This document shows positions 28,023-36,964 of a DNA stretch of 57,759 bases, one piece after another (position 1 is the stretch's first letter; every line of letters begins with the position of its first letter). Below the pieces are notes generated by a model. The model did not search any database, was not told where the DNA came from, and saw only the letters and a program-made list of their open reading frames with translations. The stretch lies in contig JAKIUC010000029.1 of NCBI GenBank assembly GCA_021647785.1, positions 1-57,759 of the forward strand. The letters run 5' to 3'. The stretch comes from Melioribacteraceae bacterium. GTDB taxonomy: Bacteria > Bacteroidota > Ignavibacteria > Ignavibacteriales > Melioribacteraceae. The translations under genes were made by a program, and so were the position numbers.

Positions 28023-29073
28023 AAACTTCCTCACTACCACCTTGGATGTTTAGAGAAATATCTCCAACTTCCTCCAATTGTTTAACTACATCAATAATAC
28101 GAGCTTGTGCTGCTTCCACATCTTTTAATTTTACCATTCCCATATATTGAAGCTCCTCTTTCAATAATTCTGTAGCACGTTCCGACATATTTGAAAATAT
28201 CTTATTTGATAATTCTTCATCGGATGTTTTAAGGGCGAGGGTTAAATCTTTTCTATCAATTTCACGTAGTATTTTTTGAATATCTTTATCTTGCAGATTT
28301 ATTAAATCCTCGAATAAGAACATTAAGCGTTTAATTTCTGCTGCTACTTCCGGGTCTTTATCAACCAATTCGTCCATAATCTCTTTACTCAAAGAGACTT
28401 TAGTTCTATTTAGTATTGTAGCCAAGCTTTTGGTTCCACCAATTTTACCAATTGTTTGGCTCATTGTTAAACCTGCCATATCATCAACAACTTTTTCAAT
28501 TCTACGAAGTGTTTGCGGTGCAACTTTACCTAACGTAGCTATCCTTAAAGCTACATCACCTCTAAGTTCGGCTGGTAGTTCTTGTATTGCGTTTGCTGTT
28601 TGGTCTGGATGTAGATGAGTAAGTATTAAAGCAATAGTCTGCGGATGTTCCTTCCCCAAAAAATTAACAAGTTGTGTAGAATCTGCTTTCTTTAAGATAT
28701 CGAACCCTTTTAGAGTAGTAATACTTTTTACTTTTTCAATTATTTCAATTGCTTTATTCATTCCAAACGATTTTTCAAGAATCGCTTTTGCATAGTCAAT
28801 TCCACCTTCAAGCACATATTCACGTGCTTTAACCATATTATAGAACTCCTGCATAACCCCATCAAAGGTTTGGCTGGAAGTATTTTTAACTTGAGATATT
28901 TCCGCAGAGATAGCTTCTACATCTTCTGGGTCCAAGTTTTTAAATACTTCTGCGGAAGATTCTACATCAAGAGCAATCATTAAAAGTGCTGCTTTTTGTA
29001 TTCCGTTAAGTCCCTCCAGTTCTCGCGATTTTATAGGAGCAGTTGTAGTTGTATCTTCTTTAGCATTATTCAT
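28015..29073 (-). CDS. fliG: FliG, flagellar motor switch protein
   Basis: 352 residues. Armadillo-type helices are followed by the conserved EHPQTIALILTHL motif and the C-terminal torque helix region ('EELSNKIFSNMSERATELL', 'EELQYMGMVKLKDVEAAQ') with charged residues facing the stator. It overlaps the fliF 3' end by eight bases and fliH by eight. It joins the MS ring to FliM. Confidence 0.97.
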   Translation of the reverse strand: MNNAKEDTTTTAPIKSRELEGLNGIQKAALLMIALDVESSAEVFKNLDPEDVEAISAEISQVKNTSSQTFDGVMQEFYNMVKAREYVLEGGIDYAKAILEKSFGMNKAIEIIEKVKSITTLKGFDILKKADSTQLVNFLGKEHPQTIALILTHLHPDQTANAIQELPAELRGDVALRIATLGKVAPQTLRRIEKVVDDMAGLTMSQTIGKIGGTKSLATILNRTKVSLSKEIMDELVDKDPEVAAEIKRLMFLFEDLINLQDKDIQKILREIDRKDLTLALKTSDEELSNKIFSNMSERATELLKEELQYMGMVKLKDVEAAQARIIDVVKQLEEVGDISLNIQGGSEEVYV

Positions 29074-30655
29074 TTTCGTTTAACCATGAGTTTATAAGTT
29101 TTGCAGCATCAACAGGGTTTTTCTGTACATAATTTGAAATTTTATCATTCTGATTCTTTTTCATTAAAGCATCATCCGATATCTCATCTTCTAAATCACC
29201 AAGTGGAAAGAGTTTTCTTTTTTCCGCCGAGGGTAATGGGGTTGCTCCAAAATCGCTAAGCGATGGTGTAGTACTTGCCCCAGCCATAGCTAAACCACCA
29301 GTATTTACGGAACCAATCATTATCTTTTCCGATTTTAATCGCTTCATTAATTTCAACAATAAAATTAGTGATGCAATTATTGCAGTAACAATTAGAATTA
29401 AGTTTATTAGTTTATCCATATTTCCAAAAGGCATTTGCTCTGATGTATTTGTTTCTTCAACCCCCTCATCCACAATTCTTCCATTGTCAAAATAGATATT
29501 CACAATCGAGAAATTGTCACCTCTTACATCATTAATGCCAACAGCATTTCTTACAATTTGTTCAAGTTTTTGGAGTTGCTCATCACTTCTTGGTTCGTGA
29601 ACAATTTCAACCTTTTCACCATTCTTAATCTGTTTTACTTCATCATTTATTACGGTTGCAACAGTAAGCCGCTTAATGTTTCCTGTTCCTTCAACTACCC
29701 TTTGTATTGTTTTACTAATTTCATAATTAATAGTCGAGTTCTGACTAATTTGTGCAGAAGTATCAGAGTAACTTGAGCCAATGTTTTCAGTTTTAATAAT
29801 TTGTTCACTCACAGCAACCTGCTGTTCAGGGTCAAACTCCTCTATAGTTCGCTCTACCTGATCAAAATTTAGTTCTGCATTTATTTGAATAATTGCGTTT
29901 CCATATCCAAGTATGTTATCCAAAACTGCTTGGGCTTTACTCACTAAGTATTTCTCTATTGACCGCTTAATTTCGTACTGTTTACTAGTTGATATTCCAA
30001 ACTCATTATCATCGGATTGCTGCGAAAGAAGTCTCCCATTTGTATCTAACAATGTAATGTTACCTCTTTTTAAACCTTCAACACTGCTCGCAACCAGATT
30101 AACAATTGCATTTATATTACCTCTTGATAAAGAGCTAATTGATAGTTTTAAAACAACTGATGCTGTTGGATCATTTTGTTCATTCTTAAATATCGATTTT
30201 TCTGGTGTTACTATATGCACACGGGCAGCTTCAACCCCTTCTTGCTGAACAATTGTACGAGATAGTTCCCCCTCCAAAGCTCTCTTGTAATTAAGTTTCT
30301 GCATAAACTCAGACATTCCCATTGTACTTTTATCAAAAATCTCATAACCGATTATACCTGAATTTGGAATCCCTTTACTCGCTAATTCTAATCTAGTTTC
30401 ATATACAACCTCCGAAGATACTTTAATAGTACTCCCTCTATCCTCAATTTTATAAGGAATTTTTTTAGAGTTTAAGTGTTCTAAAACCTTTGCAGCATCC
30501 TTTTCTGAAAGATTAGTATAAACAGTTGAATAATTTGGCTCATTCAAAAACGAGACTAAAACGCCAAGTAAAATTACAGTTACAATTGCAATTCCACTAA
30601 TCATCATTTTTTGTTGTGGTGCAAATTTATTAAATATTCCGAAAAGTTCGTTCAT
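29066..30655 (-). CDS. fliF: FliF, MS-ring protein
   Basis: 529 residues, usual length. First membrane span about 18-38, then the ring-building motifs ('LNSKKIPYKIEDRGSTIKV', 'KRALEGELSRTIVQQEGVEAARVHI'), second span near 420-440, and a FliG-binding C-terminal peptide (AAKLINSWLNENE). Inner-membrane ring that nucleates the basal body. Confidence 0.97.
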   Translation of the reverse strand: MNELFGIFNKFAPQQKMMISGIAIVTVILLGVLVSFLNEPNYSTVYTNLSEKDAAKVLEHLNSKKIPYKIEDRGSTIKVSSEVVYETRLELASKGIPNSGIIGYEIFDKSTMGMSEFMQKLNYKRALEGELSRTIVQQEGVEAARVHIVTPEKSIFKNEQNDPTASVVLKLSISSLSRGNINAIVNLVASSVEGLKRGNITLLDTNGRLLSQQSDDNEFGISTSKQYEIKRSIEKYLVSKAQAVLDNILGYGNAIIQINAELNFDQVERTIEEFDPEQQVAVSEQIIKTENIGSSYSDTSAQISQNSTINYEISKTIQRVVEGTGNIKRLTVATVINDEVKQIKNGEKVEIVHEPRSDEQLQKLEQIVRNAVGINDVRGDNFSIVNIYFDNGRIVDEGVEETNTSEQMPFGNMDKLINLILIVTAIIASLILLLKLMKRLKSEKIMIGSVNTGGLAMAGASTTPSLSDFGATPLPSAEKRKLFPLGDLEDEISDDALMKKNQNDKISNYVQKNPVDAAKLINSWLNENE

Positions 30656-30709
30656 CAGTTAAATTCCCAATAATTTAGCGTTGTGTTAATTCCGTTAGTT
30701 CCAAATAAT

Positions 30710-31000
30710 TTATATTTGAATTCTTGTTAGTTCTTTATACATATCAAGCGATTTATTTCTAATTTCCATCAGAAGTTGAAGACTGGTTTTTGCTTTCTGT
30801 CCAGCAATCATAACTTCGTGAATTTCAACATTTCCACCTTGTACCAATTTTTTTGTTAACTCGGCAGATTCAGCCTGGGCTTTCATTGTATTTTCAATTA
30901 CACCTTTAAATACATTTTCAAACTGATTAACACTCGGTTTATCCGTAATTTTAATTTTTGGGATTAAACCACCTATCGATCCTAAATTTCCAATTTCCAT
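30710..31000 (-). CDS. fliE: FliE, MS-ring/rod junction protein
   Basis: 96 residues. The C-terminal half 'EIHEVMIAGQKAKTSLQLLM' followed by 'IRNKSLDMYKELTRIQI' is the FliE signature. It sits between the small 85-residue gene and fliF in the usual flgB-flgC-fliE-fliF order. Confidence 0.95.
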   Translation of the reverse strand: MEIGNLGSIGGLIPKIKITDKPSVNQFENVFKGVIENTMKAQAESAELTKKLVQGGNVEIHEVMIAGQKAKTSLQLLMEIRNKSLDMYKELTRIQI

Positions 31001-31003
31001 TAC

Positions 31004-31261
31004 TTAACCTCTCCTATCTAATAATGACCCAACTGTTACTCCAGACATAGCGCCATTTTTATTATAATAATGATACTCCATAATCTCCTCTCGTTTTTGA
31101 GGATACATTTTTACAAAAAGTTCTTTCTCTCTAACAGTAATTGTTTCTTCTGCCACTTTATTTTCTGCTGGTTTTTTAATATTTTCTGTACTTGTTACAT
31201 TAGAAATATTCCTAGCTGCTTGCTGAAAGTAATTTCCAATAGAATTTGTATCAACTCTCAT
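31004..31261 (-). CDS. Small protein of unknown function between flgC and fliE
   Basis: 85 residues, charged, no membrane span or signal. It ends 'NKNGAMSGVTVGSLLDRRG' after a segment rich in Lys, Glu and Tyr. Gaps are three bases on each side, so it is translated within the operon. The site between flgC and fliE is normally empty. I do not recognise the family; a rod-assembly or export-related accessory is an inference from position only. Confidence 0.7.
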   Translation of the reverse strand: MRVDTNSIGNYFQQAARNISNVTSTENIKKPAENKVAEETITVREKELFVKMYPQKREEIMEYHYYNKNGAMSGVTVGSLLDRRG

Positions 31262-31264
31262 CTT

Positions 31265-31762
31265 TTATATCTCCAACGAATCTTTTGCAATTTGTTTTGA
31301 TGTATCAAGCGCGGTTAAATTTGCTTCGTAACTTCTTGATGCCGCAATCATCTCAACCATCTCCTGAATAACATTTATGTTCGACATCTCCACATACCCT
31401 TCCTCATCAGAATCTGGATGATTCGGCATAAAAATTAGTTCACCCGAAGAAGAATCTTCATGTACTTCAAATTCTAAACCTGTTGAGTGATTTCCCGAAC
31501 CTACACTACCTGGCTGCGAAAATGTAAAATGATTACCATCAGTGGTTTGCATTCTTAAATTTCCCTGAGGTTGGTTCATTCCATTTAAACCTTTCTGGCT
31601 TTGTGAAATTGTAATAAATTTTCTTCTAAAAGGCTGCCCGTTTTCATTCCGTGTAGTTTCAGAGTTTGCAATGTTTTCAGCTATTAAGTTCATTCGCTTT
31701 CTTTGCACACTTAAACCTCTTGCACTAATTTTGAACCCTGGATTGTTTCCATTAATTTCCAT
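31265..31762 (-). CDS. flgC: FlgC, proximal rod protein
   Basis: 165 residues. N-terminal 'LSVQRKRMNLIAENIANSETT' and C-terminal 'INVIQEMVEMIAASRSYEANL' are the rod-family ends; the internal NHPDSDEEGYVEMSN is typical of FlgC. It overlaps flgB by one base. Confidence 0.96.
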   Translation of the reverse strand: MEINGNNPGFKISARGLSVQRKRMNLIAENIANSETTRNENGQPFRRKFITISQSQKGLNGMNQPQGNLRMQTTDGNHFTFSQPGSVGSGNHSTGLEFEVHEDSSSGELIFMPNHPDSDEEGYVEMSNINVIQEMVEMIAASRSYEANLTALDTSKQIAKDSLEI

Positions 31763-32151
31763 TATCTACCTCCTTTAATAACTTCTCTTAAAGACCTAAA
31801 ATGCCCCGCAATCTTTCTAGAAGTAAATTTAAAGTTAATTGCATTTTCCGCTAACTCTGCCATCTCTGTTTCAATATCAACATTATTAATACCACCGTTA
31901 GCTTCTTTGTTTTTTTCTAAGAATATTTCGTTCTGCATCCCCATATCGGTTGGCTTTGTCATTCTGATATGTCTATTATCAGAAGTTTTCATTTTCGAGT
32001 TCATTTCATTCTGAAGCATATCATCGAACTTTACATTTTGGCGTACATATCCCTCAGTTCCTATATTTGCAATATTATTTGCAATTACTTTGTTTTTTGT
32101 AGAAAGATGTCCAATGTAATTTTCAAGTAATTTTATAGTTCCTACTGCCAT
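31762..32151 (-). CDS. flgB: FlgB, proximal rod protein
   Basis: 129 residues with 'HLSTKNKVIANNIANIGTEGYV' at the N-terminus and 'NINFKFTSRK'-like helix at the C-terminus. First gene of the rod/MS-ring operon, preceded by a 119-base gap with a sigma-54-like promoter candidate at 32181-32196. Confidence 0.95.
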   Translation of the reverse strand: MAVGTIKLLENYIGHLSTKNKVIANNIANIGTEGYVRQNVKFDDMLQNEMNSKMKTSDNRHIRMTKPTDMGMQNEIFLEKNKEANGGINNVDIETEMAELAENAINFKFTSRKIAGHFRSLREVIKGGR

Positions 32152-32180
32152 TATTTTTCCATTTTGTTTGAAACAATAAT

Positions 32181-32196
32181 GTCAAAACTAATGCCA
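32181..32196 (-). promoter_or_regulatory. Sigma-54-like promoter candidate upstream of flgB
   Basis: On the minus strand: TGGCAT, five bases, TTGAC, 45 bases from the first box to the flgB ATG. Same motif, spacing and distance as upstream of fliL. The final C of the -12 GC is replaced by A in both, so a variant or another sigma factor is possible. Confidence 0.45.
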
Positions 32197-32270
32197 TTTT
32201 AAATAGTTCGTTTTATTACGTAAAATGGGGGGTAAGTGTTTAAATGTGGTTATCTTTGGATAGTTGGCTA

Positions 32271-32519
32271 TTATTCTTCACTATAATCTAGGATAAGTGA
32301 TTTTGTTTGACCGCATGAGCAGATAAATTTAATTTCTTTAATTTCATCTTTAGCATCTCGCTTTAAAATAAACTTTACACCCTCGTGGCTCTCTTCTTCA
32401 ACAGTAATTTTAGTTTTACCAGAAATTGCTACCTTATCAGATTTAATAACATTTCCCGATTTCACATTACTTGTTTTATCTACTTCCCTAAAAATAGGTT
32501 CTTCAAATTCATTTGACAT
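32271..32519 (-). CDS. Small protein with a CxC motif between cheB and flgB
   Basis: 82 residues. A polar N-terminal half is followed by a short beta-rich C-terminal part 'GVKFILKRDAKDEIKEIKFI' and CSCG. The CxCG pair could hold a metal only with ligands from a partner. It lies three bases after cheB, so it ends the chemotaxis operon. Family not recognised. Confidence 0.65.
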   Translation of the reverse strand: MSNEFEEPIFREVDKTSNVKSGNVIKSDKVAISGKTKITVEEESHEGVKFILKRDAKDEIKEIKFICSCGQTKSLILDYSEE

Positions 32520-32522
32520 AAT

Positions 32523-33587
32523 TTATAACACCGAATTAATTTTATTTGCAATTTTTTCTAACGGTTCAATTGTATCTGCACAACCTGCATCAACAATTGC
32601 TTTTGGCATACCGTAAACTACGCAAGATTCTTCATCTTGTGCAATACATTTTCCGCCAAGTTTTTTAAGTTCTTTAATGCTTTCCAATCCATCTTTCCCC
32701 ATTCCAGTCATAATTACACTAAGTATTTTTTTGCCGTAAATATTAGTGGCTGATTGAATCATGTTATCTACAGAGGGTCTATGAAGTGAATTTTCCGGAT
32801 TATCTTTTAGTAAAACTTGAACAGATCCATTAAAATTTCTGAAATGAATATGTCTTCCACCCGGAGCAATATAGGCAACATTTTTCTGCACAATTTCCTT
32901 ATCTTCCGCTTCTTTAACTGTAATTTTAGACATTGCATTTAACCTATCGGCTAATGATTTTGTAAACTTGGGCGGCATATGCTGTACAATAAACATAGGA
33001 ACATTTATCTTTTCCGAAAGATATGGAATTACTTTTTGAAGAGAAATTGGACCACCTGTTGATACTCCCAACACAATAGCTTTATATCCCAACTTAGGAA
33101 GAACACCACTCACTTTTGGAGTTGAACTCTCTCTTTTTTGTGATTTTAGTAGCGAGCTTCTATTTAAGTTCTCACTATTCCACTTGTGATAAACAATATT
33201 TTTAATTTTGCGAATTAAATCTTCTTTAATTTTTGTAATACTAACACTTACAAAACTTTGTTCTTTCGAGATAAAATCAATTGCACCATACTCCAATGCT
33301 TTAAAAGTTGCATCGGCTCCTTCAGTAGTAATAGAACTGACCATAATAACCGATGTTGGGGCATCTTTCATTATCAGCTTTAAAGCTGTTAACCCATCCA
33401 TTTTTGGCATTTCAATATCTAAGGTAATAATATCCGGCTTAAGCTCTTTGGCTAGTTTATAACCTTCCTCTCCATCTTTGCCAGTCCCAATAATTTCAAT
33501 GTTCGGGTCACTTTCAAGCATTATGGCGAGAGATTTCCGCATAAAGGCAGAATCGTCAACAATCAATACTTTAATTTTTCGTTTCAT
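32523..33587 (-). CDS. cheB: CheB, receptor methylesterase
   Basis: 354 residues. Receiver domain with phospho-acceptor Asp57 in ITLDIEMPKMDG, then a linker, then the methylesterase domain with Ser176 (GVSTGGP), His203 (VQHMPPKFTKSLA) and Asp299 (MTGMGKDG). It removes receptor methyl groups placed by CheR when phosphorylated by CheA. It follows cheA by 20 bases. Confidence 0.97.
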   Translation of the reverse strand: MKRKIKVLIVDDSAFMRKSLAIMLESDPNIEIIGTGKDGEEGYKLAKELKPDIITLDIEMPKMDGLTALKLIMKDAPTSVIMVSSITTEGADATFKALEYGAIDFISKEQSFVSVSITKIKEDLIRKIKNIVYHKWNSENLNRSSLLKSQKRESSTPKVSGVLPKLGYKAIVLGVSTGGPISLQKVIPYLSEKINVPMFIVQHMPPKFTKSLADRLNAMSKITVKEAEDKEIVQKNVAYIAPGGRHIHFRNFNGSVQVLLKDNPENSLHRPSVDNMIQSATNIYGKKILSVIMTGMGKDGLESIKELKKLGGKCIAQDEESCVVYGMPKAIVDAGCADTIEPLEKIANKINSVL

Positions 33588-33607
33588 GTGTTTGCTTTAA
33601 ATGTTTT

Positions 33608-35437
33608 TTACTTGCTCGGTTCAACTTGTTTATTAACCTTATTTATAAGTTCTGCAATATCAAGAATCATAACCACTCGCCCATCACCCATAATGGATGA
33701 ACCAGCTATTCCTTCAATATTACCAAGATAGTTACCAAGCGATTTAATTACAACTTCTTTTTGACCAATCATTTCATCAACTTTAATTCCAAACTCTTTC
33801 TCGGCAATTCCAACTATAACAACAAATTGGAAAACTTTTGTTTCGTTCAATTCTTCTTCATTATAAAGGAGCTTATCAATAGATACTAACGGAATTACTC
33901 TATCGCGTACTTTTATTACTTCATTACTATTTACAGAATAAATTTCATCCGTATGAACTCTTAGTACTTCAACCACCGAGCTTAATGGAATTACCATTAT
34001 CTCTTCGCGAGCACGTACTACCATTCCGGCAATAATTGCAAGTGTAAGAGGTAATTTAATTATCATTTTTGTACCAACATCAATTTTTGATTCGATATTG
34101 ATAATACCTCTTAACTTACTAACATTTGTACGGACAACATCCATACCAACACCGCGCCCAGAAACATTTGTAACCTTTGTAGCTGTAGAGAAACCAGGAG
34201 CAAAAATTAAATTTAAGATTTCCGTTTCTGTTAAATCATCTGCCCTATCTTTTGAGATTAACCCCTTCTCTATAGCCTTAGCTTTAATTATTTCAGTATT
34301 TATCCCTTTACCATCATCTTCAATTGTAATAATTACATGGTTGCCTTCATGAGAGGCAGAAAGGATTAATGTGCCAAGGGGATCTTTCCCTTTTGCTTTT
34401 CGTTCTTCAGGGGTTTCTATTCCATGGTCAACTGAATTACGTACTAAATGAACTAACGGGTCATTAATTTCTTCAATTAAAGTTTTATCAAGTTCTGTTT
34501 CTTCACCTTTAATTACAAGGTTTACATTTTTTTCCATCTCTTTCGATAAATCTCTAACTACACGCGGAAACCGATTAAAGACTTTACCAACTTTCACCAT
34601 TCTTGTTTTCATTACAACAAGTTGAAGCTCGTTAGTCATTAAATCAATCTGTTTTGTTGCATCTGCTAAATCACGTGCAATTTTGGAACCTTCGTGATCT
34701 AAAGCAACTTCAGAGTTTACCTGAGCCAATTGGTTTCTTCCCAATACTAATTCTGAAACAATGTTTAGCAGTTCATCCAATCTTTCAACATCCACACGAA
34801 TGTTTGTATCTTCAATTTTTCTCTTAGGTCTCTTTACTGCATTTTTCTCTTTAGCAATAATTATTTCTGGTTGGGGTTCTTCCACTTTTTCTTCTGGTTT
34901 TACTTCTTCAACAACCTCAGTTATAGTCTCTTTCTCTGCATCTTCTTCTTCAACGGCATAAACTATTTCTTCCTTTGGTCCTTCATCAACAACTGCTTCA
35001 ACAGACTTTCCTGGGTTTTCAATACTTTTTATAGCATTCTCTAAGTGTACTACTGTATCATCAATTTCAACATTTTCATTTTTGTCATTTTCAATAACAT
35101 TAATAAGTTCTTTAATTTTATCATATCCAAGAAGTATTACATCCATTAAATCGGAACTAAGTTTAGCTTCTCTTTTTCTTAATTTATTAAGTATATCTTC
35201 ACATCTGTGTGTAACTTTTGTTAAACGATCGAGACCCAAAAACCCTGATGTACCTTTAATTGTATGAAATGCTCTAAATATTTGGTTTAACAATTCATCA
35301 TCTTCAGGTTTACTTTCCAATTGAACTAAATCGTGATCAAGTTCCTCTAAAATTTCATGTGTCTCAACAATAAAACTCTCTACAATCTCCTGCATATCAG
35401 GATCAACAAGCATTGCATATTTATTTTCATCACTCAT
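33608..35437 (-). CDS. cheA: CheA, chemotaxis histidine kinase
   Basis: About 609 residues from ATG at 35437; an in-frame TTG at 35449 would lie inside the cheZ end, and GGG sits seven bases before the ATG. Hpt domain with the phospho-His in FHTIKGTSGFLG (about residue 58), acidic low-complexity linker (about 140-205) where P2 would be, dimer helices, HATPase (N box LVHLVRNSVDHGIETPEE, 'GRGVGMDVVRTNV'), C-terminal CheW-like domain. It phosphorylates CheY and CheB. No clear P2 domain. Confidence 0.96.
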   Translation of the reverse strand: MSDENKYAMLVDPDMQEIVESFIVETHEILEELDHDLVQLESKPEDDELLNQIFRAFHTIKGTSGFLGLDRLTKVTHRCEDILNKLRKREAKLSSDLMDVILLGYDKIKELINVIENDKNENVEIDDTVVHLENAIKSIENPGKSVEAVVDEGPKEEIVYAVEEEDAEKETITEVVEEVKPEEKVEEPQPEIIIAKEKNAVKRPKRKIEDTNIRVDVERLDELLNIVSELVLGRNQLAQVNSEVALDHEGSKIARDLADATKQIDLMTNELQLVVMKTRMVKVGKVFNRFPRVVRDLSKEMEKNVNLVIKGEETELDKTLIEEINDPLVHLVRNSVDHGIETPEERKAKGKDPLGTLILSASHEGNHVIITIEDDGKGINTEIIKAKAIEKGLISKDRADDLTETEILNLIFAPGFSTATKVTNVSGRGVGMDVVRTNVSKLRGIINIESKIDVGTKMIIKLPLTLAIIAGMVVRAREEIMVIPLSSVVEVLRVHTDEIYSVNSNEVIKVRDRVIPLVSIDKLLYNEEELNETKVFQFVVIVGIAEKEFGIKVDEMIGQKEVVIKSLGNYLGNIEGIAGSSIMGDGRVVMILDIAELINKVNKQVEPSK

Positions 35438-35441
35438 AAAT

Positions 35442-36200
35442 TTACCCAAATAATTTGTCTATATCATCTTGTGAAGTATTATTGTTACCATTGACTAATT
35501 TATCTATTTCATCTTGAGATGTTTGTTTCTTAATAAAGCTAGCATTCATATCAAAATTTGTGTCTGTAGGAACAATAACATCTTCAACACCTTTAACTTG
35601 TTTAATTTCATCATCATCAAGTTCATACATAAGCCCCGAAAGCCTTTTTTGCACTGATATAATTAGATGATTTACAGCAGAGAGCTGTTGAGTTGTAATA
35701 TCTTGAACTTGTAATGCAATTGCAATATTAGTAGAATCCATTTGAATTTTATCTAAGATCCCGGTAATATAATCTTTTTGTTCCCCAACGGACAATTTAG
35801 TTGCAATTGTAGTTATTAGTTCTTGTGCTTTTTCATTATCAGGAACTAATTCTGCCAACTCTTTAAGTAGCTCTTTTGCTTCATCTTCTTTTTTTATGGT
35901 TTCATTTACTATACTAACTACTTCAAAAGAGTTTGAAGAAATTGCATCTATTAAATCTAATATTTCTGTGGTGGCTAATTCTGTAGCACTAGTTACGTCT
36001 GAGATATGATCTGTAGCTTTAGGGATTTGAGAGTTGCTCTCTTCAATTGATTCATTTATATGAACTAACAAAGGAGCCATTTCTTGAATAAAATCGATTA
36101 ATTTTTGAATCCCAGGTATAATTTTTTCACCCACACTAAATAATGATTTCAATTCATCTAGTTTGGAACCTAAATGATCCATCTCTTTATTTTTACCCAT
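35442..36200 (-). CDS. cheZ: CheZ-type CheY-P phosphatase with two C-terminal CheY-binding-like motifs
   Basis: 252 residues, mostly long helices. The central helix contains LQVQDITTQQLS with Asp167 and Gln171 in the D-x-T-x-Q pattern of the CheZ active site (QDLTGQ in enteric CheZ). The C-terminus has a flexible linker then TSQDEIDKLV (227-236) and TSQDDIDKLFG (242-252), two copies of a motif very like the CheY-binding peptide of FliM in this window (LSQTEIDALL). Enteric CheZ also binds CheY by its tail. Ribosome site AAGGAGAG before ATG. It lies between cheY and cheA. Confidence 0.82.
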   Translation of the reverse strand: MGKNKEMDHLGSKLDELKSLFSVGEKIIPGIQKLIDFIQEMAPLLVHINESIEESNSQIPKATDHISDVTSATELATTEILDLIDAISSNSFEVVSIVNETIKKEDEAKELLKELAELVPDNEKAQELITTIATKLSVGEQKDYITGILDKIQMDSTNIAIALQVQDITTQQLSAVNHLIISVQKRLSGLMYELDDDEIKQVKGVEDVIVPTDTNFDMNASFIKKQTSQDEIDKLVNGNNNTSQDDIDKLFG

Positions 36201-36211
36201 GATATCTCTCC

Positions 36212-36583
36212 TTAAACGCTTGCTAAAATTTGTTCTATCTTCTCTTTTAATATAGTAGGGGTAAACGGCTTAATTACATAATTATTTACCTTTGCAGCTA
36301 ATGCTTCCATTATATCTTCTTTTACTCCACGAGTAGTTACCATAAGTATAGGTACACTACTATAATTTGAGTGAGCACGAATACTTTTAACTAATTCTAA
36401 CCCAGACATATTTGGCATATTCCAGTCAGTAACTACAAATTCAACCGAATCATCAGCATTTAATACATCCATTGCTTCTTTTCCATCACCAGCTTCAAGA
36501 AATTCTGAATAGCCCAATCCTTTTAAAGAATTAACTACTATTCGTCTCATTGTAACTGAATCGTCCACTACTAAAAACTTCAT
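36212..36583 (-). CDS. cheY: CheY response regulator, motor-binding type
   Basis: 123 residues, a lone receiver. Acidic pair VVDDS (6-8), phospho-acceptor Asp53 in VTDWNMPNMSG, Thr in MVTTRG and Lys in VIKPFTP. The DWNMPNM string is that of CheY proteins binding FliM. It lies just before cheZ. Confidence 0.93.
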   Translation of the reverse strand: MKFLVVDDSVTMRRIVVNSLKGLGYSEFLEAGDGKEAMDVLNADDSVEFVVTDWNMPNMSGLELVKSIRAHSNYSSVPILMVTTRGVKEDIMEALAAKVNNYVIKPFTPTILKEKIEQILASV

Positions 36584-36592
36584 ATTTTACTC

Positions 36593-36958
36593 CTAACTTA
36601 AATATTTTGAAACTTCATAATTTATCTTTTTCGGATCAAATGGTTTAACGAGATAAGAATTTGCCCCGATACTTAATCCTTTTTCAATATCTTTTTCACT
36701 ACCCAAAGAACTTAAAATAATAATTGGAACATCTTCGTAAGCATTGTTTTCACGAACCGCTTTAATTAACTCGAACCCATCAACATTTGGCATATTCAAG
36801 TCTGTAATTATTAAATCAACATTAATTGAAGGGAGTTTCTCCAAAGCTTCCATTCCATCGGTAGCCGAAACAATTTTAAATCCTTTTGCAGCTAACGAAA
36901 AAGTTACAAATTTTCTAATAGTTGGTGAATCATCCGCCACTAAAATTACTTTCTTCAT
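36593..36958 (-). CDS. Second CheY-like single-domain response regulator
   Basis: 121 residues. VADDS, phospho-acceptor Asp53 in ITDLNMPNVDG, ILSSLG and LVKPFDP are intact, so it should be phosphorylated. It differs from the neighbouring CheY at the 'W' after Asp53 and may be a phosphate sink or serve another output. It lies nine bases upstream of the other cheY gene. Confidence 0.88.
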   Translation of the reverse strand: MKKVILVADDSPTIRKFVTFSLAAKGFKIVSATDGMEALEKLPSINVDLIITDLNMPNVDGFELIKAVRENNAYEDVPIIILSSLGSEKDIEKGLSIGANSYLVKPFDPKKINYEVSKYLS

Positions 36959-36964
36959 TGTTTG

